Of a DNA stretch of 64,000 bases, positions 55,884 to 62,835 are shown piece by piece. The stretch lies in the NCBI RefSeq assembly GCF_003003125.1, contig NZ_PVTZ01000001.1, positions 310,001 to 374,000 of the forward strand, read 5' to 3'. This stretch comes from Laceyella sediminis (lineage in GTDB: Bacteria; Bacillota; Bacilli; Thermoactinomycetales; Thermoactinomycetaceae). Position numbers and translations under genes: made by a program. Under the pieces are notes generated by a model. That model had not been told where the DNA came from. It saw only the letters and a program-made list of their open reading frames with translations, and did no database searches. How positions within the stretch are numbered: the first letter of the stretch is position 1; each line of letters starts with the position of its first letter.

Positions 55884-56282
55884 TTAATCCCTCTCCATGT
55901 CTCCGGCCTGAAAGGCGCCCGGAAGCAGCTGAGATATGGTCCATTCCTCGGTGTCGCCGTGAAGGTTAGTTAAATAGATTTTGGTGTTTTTATCGCAAAA
56001 CTCGGCTAACACTTGCCGGCAAGCTCCGCACGGAGACACCGGGCCATCAGTGTCGGCCACGATAGCGATCGCTTCGATGATGCGCTCGCCATCTGAAATC
56101 GCTTTAAACAAGGCTGTGCGTTCCGCGCAATTGGTCAAACCAAAAGAAGCGTTTTCGATATTGCATCCCCGAAAAATCTTGCCGCCAGCCAACACCGCGG
56201 CGCCCACCGGAAAATGTGAATATGGGGTGTAGGCCTGCTTGCGAGCCTCAATCGCCTCTTTGATCAGCTGCTGTTTCAACAT
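55884..56282 (-). CDS. cdd: Cytidine deaminase
   Basis: 132 residues. It converts (deoxy)cytidine to (deoxy)uridine. The zinc site is complete: NCAERTALFKA (Cys plus catalytic Glu) and PCGACRQVL (two Cys). The homotetramer substrate region YSHFPVGAAVL is present. It sits inside the deo operon between deoC and nupC, so cytidine breakdown is grouped with deoxyribose catabolism. ATG preceded by GGAGG. Confidence 0.95.
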   Translation of the reverse strand: MLKQQLIKEAIEARKQAYTPYSHFPVGAAVLAGGKIFRGCNIENASFGLTNCAERTALFKAISDGERIIEAIAIVADTDGPVSPCGACRQVLAEFCDKNTKIYLTNLHGDTEEWTISQLLPGAFQAGDMERD

Positions 56283-56308
56283 GGTCGGTTCCTCCTTGGC
56301 ACGAAGGT

Positions 56309-56974
56309 TTAATAAGAAGAAGTGGCTTGACCGCCTTCCAAAATCTTAGCACCAGAGCTCGTTCCGATCCGGGTAGCGCCAGCCTCCATCATTTTCTTCA
56401 TGTCGTCTAAGCTACGCACGCCACCAGAAGCTTTTACGCCCAACTGCTCACCAACCGTTTTGCGCATCAACGCAACATCTTCTACCGTCGCACCACCCGT
56501 GGAAAATCCGGACGACGTTTTTACGAAGTCTGCGCCCGCTTTAGCTACCAGTTCACAAGCGCGCACTTTTTCCTCATCGGTCAAAAGACACGTCTCGATG
56601 ATCACTTTCACCAACGCTTTGCCCGAGACAGCGTCAACCACCGCTTTGATATCTTGCATCACCCGGTTGTCATCCCCGTCTTTCAAAGCGCCGATGTTAA
56701 TCACCATGTCCACCTCGGTAGCCCCTTTGGCAACCGCGTCTTTGGCTTCAAACGCTTTGGTTTCCGAAGTGGTCGCTCCAAGCGGAAACCCAATTACTGT
56801 GCACACTTTTACCGGTGTGCCAGCCAGCTGTTCCGCAGCATAAGACACCCAAGCCGGATTAACACAGACCGATGCAAATTGGTATTTCTTAGCTTCATCA
56901 ATCAATTTGGCAATTTCTGCTTGGGTCGCATCCGCTTTCAACAAGGTGTGGTCAATCATGCCGGCTAAATTCAT
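56309..56974 (-). CDS. deoC: Deoxyribose-phosphate aldolase
   Basis: 221 residues. Class I aldolase that cleaves 2-deoxyribose-5-phosphate to glyceraldehyde-3-phosphate and acetaldehyde. The Schiff-base Lys is in [16 protein letters not shown]; the conserved Asp/Lys pair region [11 protein letters not shown] is also there, as is VNPAWVSYA near the N-terminus. [17 protein letters not shown]; ribosome binding site AAAGGAGAG. First structural gene of the deo operon. Confidence 0.95.
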   Translation of the reverse strand: MNLAGMIDHTLLKADATQAEIAKLIDEAKKYQFASVCVNPAWVSYAAEQLAGTPVKVCTVIGFPLGATTSETKAFEAKDAVAKGATEVDMVINIGALKDGDDNRVMQDIKAVVDAVSGKALVKVIIETCLLTDEEKVRACELVAKAGADFVKTSSGFSTGGATVEDVALMRKTVGEQLGVKASGGVRSLDDMKKMMEAGATRIGTSSGAKILEGGQATSSY

Positions 56975-57149
56975 CTAAATCTCTCCTTTATATGAGCGCA
57001 TCCGGCTAAGCGCAGGCGGCAAAAAAACGGTTCCATCCGTTGGCAAATGTGTAGAAACTCTTTTGAATCCGCTGTCATATTTAGTCGGCACGCTCTAATT
57101 CCAATTGATTTTTGTCTGATTTTATTAGTTGGTTTTTAAGTTCATGGCT

Positions 57150-57200
57150 ATCATAGCACGTTTTGAACAAATGTGAAACACCTTATGAAATTTGGTTCAC
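57150..57200 (-). promoter_or_regulatory. Promoter and candidate DeoR operator of the deo operon
   Basis: On the minus strand TTCACA (57172-57177), a 16-bp spacer, and TATGAT (57150-57155). Overlapping and upstream are GTGAACCAAATTTCAT and TTTGTTCAAA, TTCA/TGAA half sites in the style of the B. subtilis DeoR operator (ATTGAA/TTCAAT). The hexamers are modest matches, and the operator is a by-eye call. Confidence 0.45.
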
Positions 57201-57239
57201 TTTACCTGTAAAACAAAAACACATGGCACACACATAAAA

Positions 57240-57265
57240 AACCTGCCGTAGACTAGCGGCAGGTT
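57240..57265 (-). terminator. Terminator of deoR
   Basis: AACCTGCCG and CGGCAGGTT form a 9-bp stem with an 8-nt loop, followed by TTTTTT on the minus strand, so deoR is insulated from the deo operon. Confidence 0.8.
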
Positions 57266-57285
57266 TTGTGATCCCATATAGGTTT

Positions 57286-58227
57286 TTATCCATGCTCCAA
57301 CAAGGCTTTGGCCGTGAACTGGTCTGTCACCAATATGTTGGCGTATCTACCGATGAGGGCAGCGTGAATCGCTTCGAACTTATTTTGCCCACCAGCCACC
57401 AAAATCGCTTTTTCTTTCTTGCGCAAATCAGAGAGATTGACTCCCACCGTGCGGTTGTCCATTTCCTCAATGCAGATATTCCCTTCTGCATCGAAAAACC
57501 GCGAACAGATATCTCCGGCACCGATCTGCTGCAACAATTTTTGTTCCTCTTTACTAAAATAATCGAGGCGGAACAACAGCGCATCCTCCTTGACCGTACC
57601 GACCGTGAACACAGCGATGTTGGCTTGTCTGCCCAGCTCGATAATCCGCTGGATGTGCCGGTCTTTTTCCACCAATTGCTTTAACTCAATGCTATCAAAA
57701 ATGACGGGCAACGGAAGATACCGGGCCACCGTGTGAAACGCCTCGGCAAACAGATAAACCGTCTCCGCGGCATACGTATTGATGTGGGAGTGACTAACTC
57801 CCCCTTTTAACTGGACAACCTCTACTCCTTTAACCGGCTTCGGTTGCAGATTACGCGCGACGGAGTACATCGTCGTTCCCCATGTCACCCCGATAATATC
57901 CCCGTCTTGCACCGTTTCATGGAGATACTCCGCCGCCTTGCGGCTGATGTGCTTCTGGATCTCCTTGTACTCATTCACCGGCGAATAGCTGATGAACACC
58001 TCGTCCAACTTGTACTTTTGCTTCAGGTCTTTTCCCAGGGAGGCCAGATCCTCCAGCGGATCAACAATATCGATACGCACATAACCCCGGCTTTTCGCAT
58101 ACTGAAGCAACCGGGAAACCGTCGGGCGGGAGACCCCCAGCCTAGCCGCAATTTCCTGCTGGCTGTAATCAGACAAATAATAGAGTCTCGCAGCCTCGAT
58201 GCTTAGCTGTTGTTTTTCACGATCCAT
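57286..58227 (-). CDS. deoR: DeoR/SorC family regulator of the deo operon
   Basis: 313 residues. The N-terminal HTH reads YYLSDYSQQEIAARLGVSRPTVSRLLQ; the C-terminal sugar-binding domain (PF04198 type) includes VGVTWGTTMYSVARNL and ILVAGGQNKFEAIHAA, read around GGQNKFEAIHAA. In B. subtilis DeoR of this family represses the dra-nupC-pdp operon until deoxyribose-5-phosphate is present. ATG at 58227 with GGAGGGG upstream. Its location directly before deoC fits the same role. Confidence 0.93.
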   Translation of the reverse strand: MDREKQQLSIEAARLYYLSDYSQQEIAARLGVSRPTVSRLLQYAKSRGYVRIDIVDPLEDLASLGKDLKQKYKLDEVFISYSPVNEYKEIQKHISRKAAEYLHETVQDGDIIGVTWGTTMYSVARNLQPKPVKGVEVVQLKGGVSHSHINTYAAETVYLFAEAFHTVARYLPLPVIFDSIELKQLVEKDRHIQRIIELGRQANIAVFTVGTVKEDALLFRLDYFSKEEQKLLQQIGAGDICSRFFDAEGNICIEEMDNRTVGVNLSDLRKKEKAILVAGGQNKFEAIHAALIGRYANILVTDQFTAKALLEHG

Positions 58228-58386
58228 CAGCTCATCCCCTCCTGCGACTTGATCTGTCTCTGTCCTGTTCCCCACAGTCCGGTGCGCTGGCTATACGTAA
58301 AAAATCCACCCAAAACGGTGAGCGGTAAACATGCAACCGGCAAATCGGCCACGCACCCCAGCTTGCTGTCGCTTGCCAATCACAGT

Positions 58387-58611
58387 TTACCACGATTGCC
58401 ATCCATTGATGAAGCCGCGCCGCTGTGCGTTAACAGCTAGTGAATACCGCACCCGTTCGTCATCCACTCTCAAGGAGATCCATTTGTCCTGGAAACAAAA
58501 AACCATCACGTCTCCCTGATATTTTCTGTTGAACAAGCATATTCTCACCGCCCAGTCATATAGTGAAACCAAGGCTTCATCGAATTCTGCAACTGCGAAA
58601 GGATGATCCAC
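58387..58611 (-). CDS. Possible small protein upstream of cotJA
   Basis: A 74-codon frame beginning at GTG (VDHPFAVAEFDEALVSL) with a protein-like composition and a cysteine/phenylalanine middle (VMVFCFQDKW). No ribosome binding site is visible for the GTG, and an internal start (VMVFCF) behind GGGAGAC is an alternative. It lies in the otherwise empty 380-bp gap between deoR and cotJA. I could not assign a family, so treat it as tentative. Confidence 0.35.
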   Translation of the reverse strand: MDHPFAVAEFDEALVSLYDWAVRICLFNRKYQGDVMVFCFQDKWISLRVDDERVRYSLAVNAQRRGFINGWQSW

Positions 58612-58869
58612 TTGGAACGTTCACACAGGCACCACCCCAATCCTTTTGTCAACCAAGAGCGAACATGGTATCCCTATGTCAGCCCGTTTGACCCTTGCCC
58701 GCCCCTGTGCAAAAAAACATATGTTGTGCCGCCCAACCTATTTCTCGGCTTTCAGCCACCCGACCTGCCGCAATTCCCCCCCAACGAAGCCTTAAAACGG
58801 GGCACGTTGTGGCCGATTTTCTACAGTCCTTACCGCAAAAAATCCAAACGCCATAAAGGTGATCAGTGA
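58612..58869 (+). CDS. cotJA: Spore coat protein CotJA
   Basis: 85 residues. The YVSPFDPCPP and KTYVVPPNLFLGFQPPDLPQF motifs (read around VVPPNLFLGFQPPDLPQF) are characteristic of CotJA, a mother-cell inner-coat protein assembled with CotJB and CotJC. The TTG at 58612 (LERSHRHH) is placed after GAAAGGATG; the ATG at 58603 lacks spacing. It is the first gene of the cotJ operon and overlaps cotJB by 1 bp. Confidence 0.9.
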   Translation: MERSHRHHPNPFVNQERTWYPYVSPFDPCPPLCKKTYVVPPNLFLGFQPPDLPQFPPNEALKRGTLWPIFYSPYRKKSKRHKGDQ

Positions 58870-59123
58870 TGGACCGCAAACAACAATTTGAACAGCTAAA
58901 ACAGTTGCAAGAAATCGATTTCGTCTTAGTTGAGCTCAATCTTTATCTTGACACCCACCCAGGCGACATGAACGCCTTGCAACAGTTCAATTGGTATGCA
59001 CAAGAGAGGGCCAAACTCGCCGCCGCCTACGAGCAGCAATATGGCCCCCTGACCAATTTTGGTCACAGTCTCAACCAATACCCGTGCGGCTGGGATGAAA
59101 GTCCTTGGCCCTGGGAACTATAG
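58869..59123 (+). CDS. cotJB: Spore coat protein CotJB
   Basis: 84 residues. It has the CotJB helical core LQEIDFVLVELNLYLDTHPGD, read around VELNLYLDTHPGD, then NWYAQERAKLAAAYEQQYGPL and a C-terminal PWPWEL. It acts with CotJA and CotJC in coat assembly. ATG overlaps the cotJA stop (TGATG). Confidence 0.92.
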   Translation: MDRKQQFEQLKQLQEIDFVLVELNLYLDTHPGDMNALQQFNWYAQERAKLAAAYEQQYGPLTNFGHSLNQYPCGWDESPWPWEL

Positions 59124-59135
59124 AGGTGTGAAGCG

Positions 59136-59474
59136 ATGTGGATTTATGAAAAAAAACTACAATATCCGGTCAGAGTGGGCAAATGCAACCCCACCTTGGC
59201 CAAATACCTTATCGAACAATACGGCGGAGCCGACGGTGAACTTGCCGCGGCCTTGCGTTACCTGAACCAACGGTACACCCTACCCGCCAAAGTCAAAGGC
59301 CTCCTCACCGACATCGGCACGGAGGAGCTTGCCCATTTGGAAATGATCGCCACCATGGTTTACAAATCAATTGTCGCATCATGGAGATTTCACTCAAAAA
59401 AGCGAAGCATGCGCTTGTTGACCCTTGTCATATGTGGTTCTAAAGATAAAAAAGCTAGAGGTTTTACCCTCTAG
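59136..59474 (+). pseudogene. cotJC: cotJC, truncated (manganese catalase-like coat protein)
   Basis: Residues 1-77 match CotJC: MWIYEKKLQYPVRVGKCNP, the first Mn-catalase helix pair and TDIGTEELAHLEMIATMVYK, which carries the ExxH ligands of the dimanganese site. After about base 59366 the frame continues for 36 unrelated codons (SIVASWRFHSKKRSM...) to a stop inside a terminator hairpin. Intact CotJC is about 190 residues and needs a second ExxH helix pair, which is absent here and not found elsewhere in the window. The catalase site is therefore incomplete. The break abuts the opposite-strand three-gene cassette, consistent with a deletion or insertion event. Confidence 0.85.
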
Positions 59475-59475
59475 C
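59454..59475 (-). terminator. Terminator at the end of the cassette
   Basis: GCTAGAGG and CCTCTAGC with a 6-nt loop and TTTTTT on the minus strand; it ends the three-gene cassette, and the truncated cotJC frame stops in it. Confidence 0.8.
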
Positions 59476-59512
59476 TCATATGTGATGGATATCACTTATT
59501 GGCATGGCTTTA

Positions 59513-60127
59513 TTACCCTTCAATGCGTATCTTTTTCCCGTCATCGCCTACTTTATAAATCCCCTCTCGCAGATACAACCGGTATAAGCGACTCTCCTCA
59601 TCATATGCTGCGGCATGTTCCCACGCATCTTCTACCGAGCGACCCTTTACTAACTGATGGAAAAAATGCATAAGGAACAGTGCGGTCGTTTCCCCGGTCA
59701 CATCCTCATCCGCCGCGATGTACGCCTGAATTTTCCCTTTCATAAACGCTACGCCAGCTTCTTTCACGCCAGCCGAACAAGCCGTATTGATCACTACCGT
59801 ACCTGGCAGGCAAATCGCCTCAGCGATGGTCGAAGGATACATGACCCCGTCCTGTAGGCTGGACACGTCAATCTCATCGATATATTCGCCAAAAATCAAT
59901 CCCCCTTGATCACCGTGAGCACTGATGACCAGAAACGGAGGCGCCTCTTCTTCCTGACTGATCACTTGCAAAAAGTCGTTCGGCGTACCAATCGTATGCA
60001 AAAGCGTGACAATGTTCAACTGTTCAAGCAATGTGCGGATAAAATTGGCTTCCGAACTATCATCGATGGCGGCGATGGCCACGGGAAGCTTTTTGGCGTA
60101 AAAGCGGGTATCCACAGGGTTCCACAT
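59513..60127 (-). CDS. Caspase/CHAT-like cysteine protease
   Basis: 204 residues, predicted cytoplasmic, no signal peptide. A clan CD peptidase core is visible: LVISAHGDQGGLIFG with the catalytic His at 71, and VVINTACSAGVKEAG with the catalytic Cys at 117; the 46-residue spacing and the SAHG...NTACSAG pair match caspase/CHAT peptidases. The last ~60 residues, after FLMHFFHQLVKGRSVEDAWEHA, look like the end of a compact core. It has no extra sensor or effector domain, so recognition must come from partners. It is third gene of the cassette, 28 bp after the nucleotidyltransferase. ATG behind AAAGGAGAG. Caspase/CHAT assignment is strong from motifs; the target is unknown. Confidence 0.85.
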   Translation of the reverse strand: MWNPVDTRFYAKKLPVAIAAIDDSSEANFIRTLLEQLNIVTLLHTIGTPNDFLQVISQEEEAPPFLVISAHGDQGGLIFGEYIDEIDVSSLQDGVMYPSTIAEAICLPGTVVINTACSAGVKEAGVAFMKGKIQAYIAADEDVTGETTALFLMHFFHQLVKGRSVEDAWEHAAAYDEESRLYRLYLREGIYKVGDDGKKIRIEG

Positions 60128-60155
60128 AGCATGCTCTCCTTTAAGCCGTCACACA

Positions 60156-61034
60156 TTATTTACATGTCGGTTCGGGCAACTGCTCAAACGCCTTCTGGTT
60201 AATGCCGGCAAGGTCCATGATTTTCCGCAACTCAGCCACAAATGCCTTGAAATAATCTTCTTGGTTCTCACCCGCGGCATATTTGCTCAGGAAATAATCC
60301 TTGGATAGCGAAGGGTACAAGCCGCTTAAATCATCCACTAGGACTTTTTTTATGTCTGCTTTGGTGGTGGAGTCATCCATACTGCATTCGTTGACGAGCG
60401 TTTGCAATGTGACTTGCAACGCCTGGTCGTCATAGGATGGATGGGATAACAAATATTTCAAATCATAAAGATCTTTGAACCGCGGCCTTACAATGGTTTG
60501 ATGCAACTTCCAAGCGACCTGGATAGAGAGCGGCACAGAATACGGAACAATAAAAGAGTCACCGAAGACGGGACGATACTCCAACGGAACGGGCTCTAAG
60601 TCCATCTCTAAATTAAACGAGATATCCAGGTACAACTCATAATACTCATCCGGCTCATCGGTGAACACATAAGTGAGATCGGTATTGATCGTCGGAAAGT
60701 CATCAGCCATGGCATAATCTATGTATCTCCAAAACGCATTCTCCCGAAAGCTGGTGAACTTGATTCCGTCATCCAAATCCATTTCCGTCACTTGAATCAT
60801 CCAGTTGGTAAATGTTTCATTCGCATGGTTGGTATCTTTGATTTTTCCCATATACAAAAAGTCGATATCTTCTACATATCGAATGTCCGGATTCTCCAGG
60901 TATTGCCTCGTCAACAGGCTGCCTTTCAACACAAATGGCTCGTCCACCAGCGCAATTCTCCGCAACAGCGCCTCTAACACAACGAGTTCTCTTTCATCAT
61001 AATCCATCTTTTTTATATCTTCCCGCTTGATCAC
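60156..61034 (-). CDS. AbiEii/AbiGii-like nucleotidyltransferase
   Basis: 292 residues. The nucleotidyltransferase core is visible (numbers from the longer ORF at 61067): FVLKGSLLTRQYL with G49-S50, VEDIDFL with D67 and D69, and a third acidic residue in YLDISF (about D148). A later VAWKLHQTIVRPRFKDLYDLKYLL holds the Lys/Arg/Asp pattern of the AbiEii group. Family members are toxins that modify tRNA or other nucleotides, usually neutralised by an AbiEi antitoxin; no AbiEi is present here. I use GTG at 61034, six bases after GGGGGGA; the ATG at 61067 overlaps the upstream gene and has no ribosome binding site. Toxicity is inferred from the family only. Confidence 0.82.
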   Translation of the reverse strand: MIKREDIKKMDYDERELVVLEALLRRIALVDEPFVLKGSLLTRQYLENPDIRYVEDIDFLYMGKIKDTNHANETFTNWMIQVTEMDLDDGIKFTSFRENAFWRYIDYAMADDFPTINTDLTYVFTDEPDEYYELYLDISFNLEMDLEPVPLEYRPVFGDSFIVPYSVPLSIQVAWKLHQTIVRPRFKDLYDLKYLLSHPSYDDQALQVTLQTLVNECSMDDSTTKADIKKVLVDDLSGLYPSLSKDYFLSKYAAGENQEDYFKAFVAELRKIMDLAGINQKAFEQLPEPTCK

Positions 61035-61050
61035 GGCCATTCCCCCCATT

Positions 61051-61635
61051 TTATGAAAGCCATCCACTATCTAACTCTTCTCTACTGTCATAGATGCATA
61101 ATTCGTATTGCTCTTTCAATAACGCAATCTCATTCGCTTGCAAAATAGCATGGATCTTCTGTACTCTATCATAAAATGTTTCTTTACTTTTATATTCTCT
61201 GATAGTGATAAACCTCACTTTGCCATTGGCATTTAAAGAGTTCCGGGAAATGTGTCCCCCCAGCCCCTCACATAAACGCTTCACCATCGCAACATCCTCC
61301 ACCTCCACCTTGCCATGCCACTCAAAATAAGGCTTGGTGTGTTTGGTCAGCGGTTGGTGAAAATACGTTTCTTCATTGGGAGACGTCTCCACTTTCGTTC
61401 TCATGACTGTAAATCCATGTTCTTGAAACACGTTTGCGATGCGGTCAATTTCTTTTTTCGCTTCATGGAAATCAGCGCGTTTGATAACACCCGTGCACAT
61501 CGGTTGATTGATGTAATTTCCTTTATCCAGGACAATCATGAGCGGTTTCACCTGTTCTGATTTGCATAACTCCACAAAGGCGTCCTTGTCAGCAAGTGTT
61601 AAATCATTCACGGTGATGTGAAATTCAAATTCCAT
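61051..61635 (-). CDS. Unknown protein with two similar halves
   Basis: 194 residues, first gene of the cassette. It shows an internal similarity: MEFEFHITV followed by an amphipathic helix with LCKS, versus YFEWHGKVEV followed by a helix with RLCEG, each followed by a strand. The N-terminal HITV fits one half of a 2H phosphoesterase HxTx pair, but the second copy reads HGKV, so such an activity is unlikely as seen. There are no membrane segments. The ATG at 61635 has GGAGTGGGAGA upstream; the longer ORF includes 9 residues overlapping the inverted repeat. I recognise no named family. The immediate neighbours suggest it is a regulatory or sensor part of the same system (inference). Confidence 0.75.
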   Translation of the reverse strand: MEFEFHITVNDLTLADKDAFVELCKSEQVKPLMIVLDKGNYINQPMCTGVIKRADFHEAKKEIDRIANVFQEHGFTVMRTKVETSPNEETYFHQPLTKHTKPYFEWHGKVEVEDVAMVKRLCEGLGGHISRNSLNANGKVRFITIREYKSKETFYDRVQKIHAILQANEIALLKEQYELCIYDSREELDSGWLS

Positions 61636-61659
61636 TCTCCCACTCCTAAGCCTTTCTGT

Positions 61660-61696
61660 CATTCAGTGAGTGATATTGTGCATAACTCACTGAATG
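61660..61696. promoter_or_regulatory. Perfect 12-bp inverted repeat at cassette promoter
   Basis: CATTCAGTGAGT (61660-61671), a 13-bp spacer, and ACTCACTGAATG (61685-61696). It lies 25-61 bp upstream of the cassette's first start codon. Either an operator for a homodimeric repressor or, in RNA, a 12-bp hairpin in the leader. No T-run follows, so it is not a terminator. A weak promoter (TTTCAA, 17 bp, TAAAAT, near 61716-61744) could start the transcript just upstream. Confidence 0.7.
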
Positions 61697-61744
61697 TTCG
61701 TTTATTATTTCATTTTAGCATTCTTTTTCATATATTGAAATGAA

Positions 61745-62193
61745 TTCTGATATCATGCCGTCTTCTTCTGCAAATAAAAAGCTAATGACCTAGCCGATCT
61801 CTAACAAATAAAGCTAGAAATAGAGAAATAAAGAATAGGATAGGTATGCCGATTAAAGAGGCGACATTACTAGCTTGCATACTAAGGTTGAATATATTTA
61901 TTAAAAATTTCAAAAAGTTAAACAGAACATATTAAGAGAAGAAAAATAAAACAAGTGCTAATAAATTTTTCAAGTGAAATATCCCTTTCAAAAAATCACC
62001 TTCTCCTCACCATAAAATAACCAGCCTTGTTTGAAAACTGCTTCTTCGCTGAACGGCGGCGCGGGCAATCATCATATTCGTTGTCGCTCTCGCTTCACTG
62101 CCCGCTTTCCACCTCCGTTCATCATTCATCTATCCTGTATGAGCATTTTCCACATGGGAAATATCCATAAACCACAACAAACAGCTTATCCCA
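61745..62193. other. Intergenic region, AT-rich, nothing identified
   Basis: About 450 bp with no convincing gene; it separates the cassette from the Rrf2 gene. No remains of cotJC, transposase or attachment site were recognised here by eye. Confidence 0.35.
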
Positions 62194-62628
62194 TCAGGGC
62201 CCAAACAGGTGCGCTTGTTGGGCGACATCCTCAATCGTATAGCTGTTTAACACAGATTGAAATTGCTCTTCCGCTTTTGCGAGAATCATGGAAATCATTT
62301 TTTCCGTACCGGTTTTTGGAACCGACCAATAGGGGGTAGTTTGTCCCTTGCCAGGAGCACGGTACACGTCTCCCACAGTGATATCTGAAGCTTTCTTGGA
62401 CAAAGTGTATCCACCGTACCGCCCGCTGACTGTCGTCACTAATTGGGCCTTGGACAACGACGCCAAGATTTTCCTGATGTATGTAGTATCCACACCCAAG
62501 GCTTCCGCAATGACGTGGCTTTTCATAAGCGAATCTGATTTGGATAGCAGGACCAGCGCGCGAAGGGACACATGAAACCAGCTCGGGCCCAGATCACCAG
62601 ATTGAATAAGTAACTGCAACTTATCCAC
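62194..62628 (-). CDS. Rrf2 family transcriptional regulator
   Basis: 144 residues. Winged-helix Rrf2 pattern: FHVSLRALVLLSKSDSL, VDTTYIRKILASLSKAQLVTTVSGRYGGYTLSK (read around TTYIRKILASL and GRYGGYTLSK). There is no Fe-S Cys cluster, so it resembles YwnA-type regulators that sense non-Fe-S signals. It is divergent from the esterase gene, whose promoter carries a perfect palindrome that is the likely operator. The start is GTG at 62628 or TTG at 62619 behind AGAGGTG. Confidence 0.85.
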   Translation of the reverse strand: MDKLQLLIQSGDLGPSWFHVSLRALVLLSKSDSLMKSHVIAEALGVDTTYIRKILASLSKAQLVTTVSGRYGGYTLSKKASDITVGDVYRAPGKGQTTPYWSVPKTGTEKMISMILAKAEEQFQSVLNSYTIEDVAQQAHLFGP

Positions 62629-62749
62629 CTCTATGTCAGTTGATGATCGTTTAGGGCGTGCCTAGCAGTTACGCCGAGTGGCAAAAGCAATACTTGCTTA
62701 AATTAGACAAGCCCTAATTACATTCACTATATCACATTAGGAAAAAGTC

Positions 62750-62778
62750 TTGACAACTTTCCCCCGATGATTGATAAT
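62750..62778 (+). promoter_or_regulatory. SigA promoter of the esterase gene
   Basis: A perfect TTGACA (62750-62755), a 17-bp spacer and GATAAT (62773-62778). Confidence 0.75.
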
Positions 62779-62807
62779 TTAATTGTGACTGATTCGGTCA
62801 CAATTAA
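62779..62807. promoter_or_regulatory. Operator-like palindrome after the esterase promoter
   Basis: TTAATTGTGAC (62779-62789), TGATTCG, and GTCACAATTAA (62797-62807): perfect 11-bp arms starting one base after the -10. The position over the start site fits a repressor, most likely the divergent Rrf2 protein (inference). Confidence 0.65.
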
Positions 62808-62835
62808 AAAATTAGGGCCATGGAGGATGATTCAT

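Noticed and set aside
59366-59453. Insertion sequence end near the cotJC break
   Set aside because: No terminal inverted repeat, target duplication or transposase motif could be found by eye.
59136-59474. Intact cotJC or short manganese catalase
   Set aside because: Only the first helix pair and one ExxH are present; the last 36 codons do not resemble the family and the frame ends in a terminator.
61745-62193. Phage or plasmid attachment site near the cassette
   Set aside because: No tRNA gene, integrase or flanking direct repeat is visible, so the cassette is not called a mobile element.
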